Part shown: positions 6,580 to 11,389 of the stretch, piece by piece | Position numbering within the stretch: the first letter of the stretch is position 1 | Layout of the letters: each line of letters opens with the position of its first letter | Assembly (NCBI GenBank): GCA_035476635.1 | Contig: DATILI010000210.1 | Coordinates: forward strand, 1-11,389 | Length of the DNA stretch: 11,389 bases | From: DATILI01 sp035476635 | GTDB lineage: Bacteria > Pseudomonadota > Gammaproteobacteria > Burkholderiales > Burkholderiaceae_C | Direction: 5' to 3' | The notes under the pieces: model-generated | Database searches by the model: none | Told to the model about the DNA's origin: nothing | Seen by the model: the letters and a program-made list of their open reading frames with translations, nothing else | Position numbers and translations under genes: made by a program

Positions 6580-9012
6580 TCAGCCCAACCCATCGCTGAC
6601 CCGAAACCGGTCGCGCCCCGCGTCCTTGGCGCGGTAGAGGGCGGTGTCGGCTTCGCGTACCAGGGCGTCGGGCTGGCGCGCCGCATCGGGCACCGTGCAG
6701 GCGACGCCGATACTCAAGGTCAGCACATCGGATGTGGGCGAGCGCCCGTGCGGGATCGCCGCCGCGCGCACGTGGTCCATGCAGCGTTGGGCAATCGACT
6801 GGGCCAGGTCGATGTCGGTGTTGGGCAGCAGCACAACGAACTCCTCGCCACCATAGCGCGCGACCAGTTCGCCGGCGCGGCGCACGCCTTCACCCAGGAG
6901 CCGCGAGACCCGGCGCAGGCATTCATCGCCGGCCAGGTGGCCGTAGTGGTCGTTGTAGAGCTTGAAGTGGTCGATGTCGATCAACAGCAGGCTCAGCGGA
7001 TCGTTCTGGCGCGCACCGCGCTGCCATTCGGTGGCCAGGGCTTCATCAAAACGCCTGCGGTTGGCAATGCCGGTGAGCTCGTCCGTGGTGGACAGGCGCG
7101 CCAGCTGGTCGTTCGCAGCGGCCAGCAATTGCTCCTTGCGCACCAACTCCGTTACGTCGACGCGCACGCCGGCAATGCCGCCCTGCGGCGTGCGCCGCTC
7201 CTCGATCTGCAGCCAGCGGCCATCGGGCAGCTGTTGCATCACGGCCTGGTTGGCCGCGCGGTGCTGGGCCATCCGCTGCGCAAGCCAGGCCTCCTCGCGG
7301 CCGACAGCATCGGGGTACTGGCGCTGGCGCACGCCGAAGCGCAGCATTTCCTCGAAGCTGCGGCCGGGCTGGATCGCGGCCTGCGCCAGCGGGTAGAGTT
7401 TGCGGAACTCGGTGTTGCAGATCACCATCCGGTCGTTCGCGTCGAACAGGGCAAAGCCTTCGGGCAGCGCCTCGATCGCATCGTCCAGCAGCGCGCGGGC
7501 CTGTTGCGCCTCGCCCTGGGCCAGGGCCAGGGCCTGTTGCTGGGCGATCAGGTCGGTCACGTCCATGCGCGCGGCCACCATGTAGCCCTCCGGCGTGCGC
7601 GTTTCGTGGACCTTGACCCAGCGGTTGCCGGCCAGTTGCTGCACCAGCACACCGCGCTGGATGCGGCGCGTGGCCAGCCGCTCGGCAATCCATTCCTCTT
7701 CGCGGCCCCGCGCGGCGACGATGAATTGCTGGCTCACTGAAGTGCGGAGCAGGGTTTCGAACGTCTTGCCGATCGACACCGCGTAGTTCATGTAGGGGTA
7801 CATGTCGGCGAGCGCCTGGTTGTAGATCAGCAGGCAATCCTGCTGGTCGAAGATCTCGATGCCCACGGGCAGGGCTTCGACGGCCCGCTCCAGCAGCTTG
7901 CGAGCCTGCGAGGCTTCGTGCCGGGCATCTTCCAGCGCCTGCTGCTGCTCGATGAGGTCGCTCACGTCCACGCGCACTGCAACCGTGTAGCCTTCGGGCG
8001 TCTTGGTCTCGTAGATCTTGATCCAGCGGTTGCCCGCCAGTTCGCGCAGCAGCGGCATGCTGTCCGTGCCACGCTGCGCCAGGCGCCGGGCCAGCCACTC
8101 CTCTTCATGGCCGATGGCCTCGGGGATGTTTTTCTGGTCCAGCGAGCGCTGCAGCATCGACTCGAACGTCGAGCCGACCGACCCGGGGTAGTCGATGTGC
8201 GGCATCAGGGCGGTCAGCCAGCGGTTGAAGATCACCAGCCGGTCCTGCTCGTCGAAGATTTCCAGGCCCATGGGCAATGCGTCCAGCGCGCGCACCAGCA
8301 ACTGGCGCGCCTGTTGCTCGGCTTGCTGCGCGGCCTCCAGGGCCTGGCGTTGCGCGACCAGGTCGCTGATGTCCAGCCGCACGCACACCATGTTGCCCGA
8401 CGGGGTGCGCGTCTGGTGCGCACGCATCCAGCGGTCGGGCGGGTAGAAGCGCAAGTCTTCCTCGCCGCACTCGGTGCGTGCCGCCATGGTTTGCGCGATC
8501 CATTCTTCCTCCGCGCCGGGCCTGACATTGGACGGAATGCCCTGGCGCAGGCCCTCGCGCAGTAGTTCCTCGTAGGTCTTTCCCAGCGACTCGGCCACCG
8601 GCAGGTGCGGGCGCAGCTGCTGCATGCGCTGGTTGCACAGCACCAGCCGGTCATGCTGGTCGTACAACTCGAAGCCGGCCGGCATGGCCTCGATCGCTTC
8701 GTGCAGCAGCGACTGTGCCAACTGCGTTTCTGCCAGTGCAGCATCGAGCTGCGCCTTCGCCTGGGCGGCAGCGGCCTCGGCTTGCACAGCGCGCCGGCGG
8801 GCTTGTTCGATGCCGAGAATCGACCGGCGCAGCAGCAGCACCGCGGCCAGTGCCACCAGCAGGGCGCCCAGGCCCAGCATGGCGCCCCAGCGCACGCTTG
8901 CGTCCAGGTCAGGCTGCAGCAAAAGGGCAAGTGCAGCGGCCTGCGCGGCCAACGCGATCATTACCAGCGGAGCCAGCCATCGGTTCGAGTCAGGGGGCGT
9001 GGCCACTGTCAT
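6580..9012 (-). CDS. Membrane-anchored diguanylate cyclase with four tandem PAS domains
   Basis: An 810-residue sensor that makes cyclic di-GMP from two GTP. Two membrane helices (about 14-32 and 43-62) are joined by a loop of about 10 residues, so nearly all of the protein is cytoplasmic. An alanine-rich coiled coil (67-100) follows, then four PAS_7-like modules starting near residues 102, 238, 373 and 508, each ending in a D(I/V)(S/T)(D/E)L motif and a helical linker. The GGDEF domain spans about 640-808, with LTGIANRRRF, metal ligand Asp679 and the active site GGEEF (721-725). The inhibitory I-site position, normally RxxD five residues before GGEEF, reads RAGE (712-715), so product inhibition may be weakened. 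I chose ATG 9012 (MTVATPPDSN) rather than an upstream in-frame GTG at 9147, whose extension is basic and low in family character. No clear Shine-Dalgarno. Ligand of the PAS domains is unknown. Confidence 0.93.
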   Translation of the reverse strand: MTVATPPDSNRWLAPLVMIALAAQAAALALLLQPDLDASVRWGAMLGLGALLVALAAVLLLRRSILGIEQARRRAVQAEAAAAQAKAQLDAALAETQLAQSLLHEAIEAMPAGFELYDQHDRLVLCNQRMQQLRPHLPVAESLGKTYEELLREGLRQGIPSNVRPGAEEEWIAQTMAARTECGEEDLRFYPPDRWMRAHQTRTPSGNMVCVRLDISDLVAQRQALEAAQQAEQQARQLLVRALDALPMGLEIFDEQDRLVIFNRWLTALMPHIDYPGSVGSTFESMLQRSLDQKNIPEAIGHEEEWLARRLAQRGTDSMPLLRELAGNRWIKIYETKTPEGYTVAVRVDVSDLIEQQQALEDARHEASQARKLLERAVEALPVGIEIFDQQDCLLIYNQALADMYPYMNYAVSIGKTFETLLRTSVSQQFIVAARGREEEWIAERLATRRIQRGVLVQQLAGNRWVKVHETRTPEGYMVAARMDVTDLIAQQQALALAQGEAQQARALLDDAIEALPEGFALFDANDRMVICNTEFRKLYPLAQAAIQPGRSFEEMLRFGVRQRQYPDAVGREEAWLAQRMAQHRAANQAVMQQLPDGRWLQIEERRTPQGGIAGVRVDVTELVRKEQLLAAANDQLARLSTTDELTGIANRRRFDEALATEWQRGARQNDPLSLLLIDIDHFKLYNDHYGHLAGDECLRRVSRLLGEGVRRAGELVARYGGEEFVVLLPNTDIDLAQSIAQRCMDHVRAAAIPHGRSPTSDVLTLSIGVACTVPDAARQPDALVREADTALYRAKDAGRDRFRVSDGLG
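7087..8709 (-). repeat. Four tandem PAS-plus-linker modules (protein-level repeat)
   Basis: Modules span 8709-8302, 8301-7897, 7896-7492 and 7491-7087 (136, 135, 135 and 135 codons). Each starts LL-x4-(A/D)-(L/M)P-x-G, keeps a short xLxxN strand, a GxTFExxL-type helix, an EExWxAxR helix, a RW strand and a TPxG turn before the closing (R/A)xDxx(D/E)L. The constant 135-codon period points to internal duplication. Modules 2 and 3 look most alike by eye. Modules 1 and 4 carry Cys (126, 532) at the same core position, where modules 2 and 3 have Phe and Tyr. Confidence 0.85.
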
Positions 9013-9086
9013 GGTCCGGCAGGCGGGCTCGCGGGGAAATGCAGCATCTTGGGCACGGCCAGTTGTTCTTTTGGAATTTGAGGCAA

Positions 9087-9095
9087 AGTCTAGCA
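9087..9095 (-). promoter_or_regulatory. Candidate extended -10 promoter for the cyclase gene
   Basis: The minus strand reads TGCTAGACT, an extended -10 (TG-n-TAGACT), in the 173-base divergent gap between the cyclase and hydrolase genes (9013-9185). The expected start, near 9080, gives a leader of about 68 bases. The -35 region is entirely GC and occupied by an inverted repeat. No convincing promoter was found for the rightward hydrolase gene, although the stretch 9061-9092 is notably AT-rich for this genome. Confidence 0.3.
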
Positions 9096-9110
9096 GCGGC
9101 CGCCGGCCGC
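9096..9110. repeat. Inverted repeat abutting the candidate cyclase promoter
   Basis: Arms GCGGCC (9096-9101) and GGCCGC (9105-9110) are separated by three bases, with more GC-palindromic sequence (CCGCGG, 9112-9117) just beyond. It overlaps where a -35 box would be for the cyclase promoter and could be an operator. In a high-GC genome such a short repeat may also be chance. Confidence 0.3.
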
Positions 9111-9174
9111 GCCGCGGTATGCCGGACTCCGAACTTTTTTCGGGCACCGCGACTCACAACGGTTCCAACAACTC

Positions 9175-9180
9175 AAGGAG
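9175..9180 (+). promoter_or_regulatory. Ribosome binding site of the dienelactone hydrolase gene
   Basis: AAGGAG lies 5 bases before ATG 9186. It is the only near-perfect Shine-Dalgarno sequence in the window and fixes the start of this gene. Confidence 0.85.
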
Positions 9181-9185
9181 ATTCC

Positions 9186-10085
9186 ATGCTGCGCGAAGAC
9201 CTCAAGTCCGAATTTGATGCCTTGCTCCCCGGCCAAGCCACCGAGCAGGGAGCGAATCGCCGCACCGCGCTCAAGGCCGCGCTTGGCGTGGGCTACGCCG
9301 CGGCAGCCCTGCCCATCATGGCGCAGACGGCCATCAAGACCTCTTCCGAGGGGCTGGTCACCGGCGAGTTCAGCTACGAGGTCAACGGCTTCAAGGTGCC
9401 GGCCTATCGCGCCGCGCCGGTAGGCAAGACCAACTTGCCGGTCATCCTGGTGATCCAGGAAGTCTTCGGTGTCCATGAGTACATTGCCGACACCGCGCGC
9501 CGCTTCGCCAAGGCCGGTTACCTCGCCATCGCACCGGAGCTTTATGCGCGCCAGGGCGATCCGAGCAAGTACGGCGAAATCGCCAAGATGATGGCCGAGG
9601 TGGTCTCCAAGGTGCCGGACGCGCAGGTCATGGCCGACCTGGACGGTGCGGTGAAGTGGGCCGGCGCCAATGGTGGCGATGTCGCCAAGGTTGGCATCAC
9701 CGGCTTTTGCTGGGGCGGGCGCATCACCTGGCTTTATGCGGCGCACAGCAGGAACGTCAAGGCGGCGGTTGCCTGGTACGGCCGGCTCGCGGGCAACCCC
9801 AGCGAACTGACGCCCAGGCACCCGATCGATATCGCCGCCAACCTCAATGGCCCGGTGCTTGGCCTGTATGGCGCAGCCGATGCAGGCATCCCCCTTGACA
9901 CAGTTGATAAGATGAAAGCCGCCTTGGCCGCCGGCAATGCCGCAGCCAAGGCGTCGCAGTTTGTGGTGTATCCCGACGCCCCGCATGCCTTTCACGCCGA
10001 CTACCGCCCCAGTTTCCGCCAGGGCCCGGCCGAAGATGGCTACCAGCGGGCGCTGGCGTGGTTCAAAGCCAACGGCGTGGCCTGA
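9186..10085 (+). CDS. Dienelactone hydrolase-family protein with Tat signal
   Basis: A 299-residue alpha/beta hydrolase. Residues about 24-47 look like a twin-arginine signal: NRRTALKAALGVGY then an alanine-rich stretch ending IMAQ, so the enzyme is probably exported. The DLH domain (about 60-297) has the family residues: Glu92 in IQEVFGVHEYI, nucleophile Cys175 in GFCWGG, Asp232 in GAADAGI and His267 in APHAFHADYR. Cytoplasmic carboxymethylenebutenolidase opens dienelactones in chlorocatechol breakdown; no other gene of that pathway is nearby, and an exported member may act on other lactones or esters, so the substrate is open. The start is set by AAGGAG 5 bases upstream. It has its own terminator and is divergent from the cyclase gene, so it is a single-gene unit. 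Confidence 0.9.
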   Translation: MLREDLKSEFDALLPGQATEQGANRRTALKAALGVGYAAAALPIMAQTAIKTSSEGLVTGEFSYEVNGFKVPAYRAAPVGKTNLPVILVIQEVFGVHEYIADTARRFAKAGYLAIAPELYARQGDPSKYGEIAKMMAEVVSKVPDAQVMADLDGAVKWAGANGGDVAKVGITGFCWGGRITWLYAAHSRNVKAAVAWYGRLAGNPSELTPRHPIDIAANLNGPVLGLYGAADAGIPLDTVDKMKAALAAGNAAAKASQFVVYPDAPHAFHADYRPSFRQGPAEDGYQRALAWFKANGVA

Positions 10086-10107
10086 CGGCACGCTCTGGCC
10101 CCCCCGC

Positions 10108-10131
10108 AAGCCGCGTCTAGCGGCTTTTTTT
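10108..10131 (+). terminator. Intrinsic terminator of the dienelactone hydrolase gene
   Basis: A perfect 7-bp stem, AAGCCGC (10108-10114) and GCGGCTT (10120-10126), with loop GTCTA, is followed by more Ts to 10131. It begins 22 bases after the stop codon. Confidence 0.92.
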
Positions 10132-10170
10132 GTTTCTGAACTTCTTTGTTGCCCGCCAGCCAGACTGGGG

Positions 10171-10192
10171 GCTATTGGTGAGTGTGAATAGC
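10171..10192 (+). repeat. Inverted repeat framing the ribosome binding region of the ZIP gene
   Basis: GCTATT (10171-10176) and AATAGC (10187-10192) form a perfect 6-bp stem around a 10-base loop GGTGAGTGTG; the ATG follows one base later. The only Shine-Dalgarno-like bases (GGTGAG) sit in the loop. It could be a translational control hairpin or a repressor operator. It does not resemble a Zur box as I know it. Confidence 0.35.
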
Positions 10193-10193
10193 T

Positions 10194-11042
10194 ATGATAT
10201 TGGTAGCAATTGTGATGGCCACCCTGGCCGCCGGCATCGGCAGCGTGTGGCTGGCGGCGGCCTTGAGTTTTGCCATGCTGGCACGCTACACCCAGCACCT
10301 GCTGAGCCTGGCGGCGGGTGCGCTGCTGGCCACGGCCTTCATGCACCTGCTGCCTGAGGCCTTTGAGAGCCAGGCCGGCGCCAAGGAATTGTTCGCTACG
10401 CTGCTGATCGGCGTGGTGTTCTTCTTTCTGCTGGACAAGGCCGAGCTCTGGCACCACGGCCATGAGCACCACCATGATGTGCATTTGCCGGGCGCGCATC
10501 GCGCCGAGGCGCAAGCGCATCACAAGCATGCGCATGAGCACGACCACGCACATGCAGACGACCATGGGCGCACGCACATGCACCCGCCGCGCTCCGGCAG
10601 CTGGGCCGTGCTGGCCGGTGACAGCGTGCATTGCTTTGGCGACGGCATCCTGATTGCGTCCGCCTTCGTCGCCGACATGCGCCTGGGCCTGGTGGCCGCG
10701 CTGGCCGTGCTGGCGCACGAGGTGCCACACCACATGGGCGACCTGGTGGTGCTGCGCCAAAGCAGCAGCAACCGGCGCGCAGCGCTCGTCAAGGTGTCGC
10801 TGGCCGGTGCGGTGACGGCCTTTGGCGGCATCACCGGCTGGTGGCTCGTTGACCAGTTGCACGACTACCTGCCGTACTTCCTGGTGATCGCTTCCAGCAG
10901 CTTCATCTACGTGGCGCTGGCCGACTTGATTCCGCAACTGCAAAAACGCCTGAGCCTGCGGCAGACCGTCGCCCAGATCACCTGGTTGCTGGCGGGGATC
11001 GTGCTCGTCACGCTGGTGAGCGGACTGGCGCACGGGCACTGA
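10194..11042 (+). CDS. ZIP-family divalent metal transporter with His-rich loop
   Basis: A 282-residue inner-membrane transporter that probably imports zinc or another divalent cation (Fe, Mn or Cd are possible). Family signatures: TAFMHLLPEA in the second helix (47-56), HCFGDG at 146-151 in the fourth helix and HEVPHHMGD at 175-183 in the fifth, the metal-binding pair of the ZIP family. Eight helices fit the hydrophobic pattern. The cytoplasmic loop between helices 3 and 4 (residues 87-130) has 18 histidines in 44 residues, a likely zinc buffer or sensor. Two positions differ from the common HNFxDG and HExPHExGD forms: Cys147 and His180. An in-frame TGA at 10185-10187 rules out an upstream start; ATG 10194 is the first possible. 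Shine-Dalgarno is weak. It lies 108 bp after the hydrolase and is convergent with the YXWGXW gene, with no terminator in the 23-bp gap. Confidence 0.92.
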   Translation: MILVAIVMATLAAGIGSVWLAAALSFAMLARYTQHLLSLAAGALLATAFMHLLPEAFESQAGAKELFATLLIGVVFFFLLDKAELWHHGHEHHHDVHLPGAHRAEAQAHHKHAHEHDHAHADDHGRTHMHPPRSGSWAVLAGDSVHCFGDGILIASAFVADMRLGLVAALAVLAHEVPHHMGDLVVLRQSSSNRRAALVKVSLAGAVTAFGGITGWWLVDQLHDYLPYFLVIASSSFIYVALADLIPQLQKRLSLRQTVAQITWLLAGIVLVTLVSGLAHGH

Positions 11043-11065
11043 TCGAGCCGCCCGGCGCGCTGCGG

Positions 11066-11389
11066 TCAGCGCTGGTTGGGGTTGTCGGGGCGCCGATCGA
11101 ACCGGTTCGGCACGCCGTCGTTGTCGCGGTCCCGGTCCATGCGGTTGGGAATGCCATCGCGGTCCCGGTCGCCGCGCGCCCAGCCACCGCGTTCATACCC
11201 CCAGCGGTTGCCATGCTGCACCCAGTGCGGCGACGCATAGTGGTAGCCGGGGCGTTCCCGTACGTAGTAGCCACCGACCCAGACGTACTGGCGTTGCCGC
11301 CATTCCCAGTGGCCCGGCGCCCAGACCTGGCCCCGGCGTGGCGGCGGCACGGCCTCGTAGCGCGGCGCCGGCGGGGCCACCTGGACGTA
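11066..11389 (-). CDS. YXWGXW-repeat protein with DxDxDG tail, 5' end outside window
   Basis: The frame is open through the window edge, so the N-terminus and presumably a signal peptide are missing; 107 residues are visible. The first visible residues are YVQVAPPAPRYEAVPPPRRG, like a mature N-terminus just after a signal peptide. Aromatic units follow: VWAPGHWEW (22-30), YVWVGGYYV (35-43) and HWVQHGNRWGYERGGW (55-70), matching YXWGXW repeats of small exported proteobacterial proteins. The C-terminus has two acidic loops: residues 74-85 (three Asp at alternate positions, then GIPNRMD) and 87-98 (the same pattern, then GVPNRFD). These resemble the calcium loops of thrombospondin type 3 repeats. 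A role in the envelope is likely but the function is unknown. A GTG at 11380 is an internal valine, not the start. Confidence 0.8.
   Translation of the reverse strand, partial: YVQVAPPAPRYEAVPPPRRGQVWAPGHWEWRQRQYVWVGGYYVRERPGYHYASPHWVQHGNRWGYERGGWARGDRDRDGIPNRMDRDRDNDGVPNRFDRRPDNPNQR

Noticed and set aside
6748..7740. 330-codon plus-strand open frame inside the cyclase gene
   Set aside because: Antisense to the GGDEF and PAS coding sequence. Its apparent internal repetition is only the complement of the PAS repeats.
9013..9147. Upstream extension of the cyclase to GTG 9147
   Set aside because: The 45 extra residues are basic and unlike a sensor N-terminus, the extension would cover the candidate promoter, and ATG 9012 is placed well before the first membrane helix.
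10486..10583. CAT/CAC-rich stretch as a DNA tandem repeat
   Set aside because: The repetition follows from histidine codons of the ZIP loop; no regular DNA period is kept.
9090..11039. 649-codon minus-strand open frame across the hydrolase and ZIP genes
   Set aside because: Both genes on the other strand have complete catalytic or metal-binding motifs, and a terminator lies within this frame. Its His/Gln runs mirror the His-rich loop codons.

Overview
The window looks like a chromosomal segment of a high-GC betaproteobacterium, most likely family Comamonadaceae (order Burkholderiales; Variovorax/Acidovorax/Polaromonas-like). This rests on recognised protein families and their order: polA divergent from a DUF2782 gene followed by a type II homoserine kinase, plus a BPSS1780-type membrane protein, an exported FecR-domain protein and a YXWGXW-repeat protein. 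It is an inference from family knowledge; no database search was run. No rRNA, tRNA, insertion sequence, phage gene or CRISPR array is visible.

Left edge (1-739): the 3' end of a TPR-type gene is followed by a structured 3' region (two stem-loops, then a strong intrinsic terminator) and a small GFA-family zinc protein whose base composition is clearly lower in GC than its neighbours.

Minus-strand cluster (746-3727), read right to left: exported DUF2782 protein, homoserine kinase (thrB), BPSS1780-family membrane protein, Tat-exported FecR-domain protein. Spacings are 3, 87 and 18 bp. The first two are probably co-transcribed; the last two form a second tight pair.

Centre (3781-9012): polA runs rightward with all nuclease, proofreading and polymerase motifs present. 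It ends 6 bp from a convergent gene for an 810-residue membrane-anchored diguanylate cyclase. That enzyme carries four tandem PAS modules spaced almost exactly 135 residues apart, an intact GGEEF active site, and a degenerate inhibitory site (RxxE instead of RxxD).

Right side (9186-11389): a Tat-exported dienelactone hydrolase-family protein with its own Shine-Dalgarno sequence and terminator, a ZIP-family metal transporter with a very histidine-rich loop, and, convergent to it, a YXWGXW-repeat protein ending in two calcium-loop-like DxDxDG repeats and cut by the window edge.

Most of this is ordinary housekeeping and accessory chromosome; I do not see a defence system or a mobile island. The best candidates for something undescribed are the structured RNA-like region after the TPR gene (151-237), the four-PAS cyclase with altered product-inhibition site, the orphan FecR/BPSS1780 pair, and a possible leaderless promoter for DUF2782-thrB.
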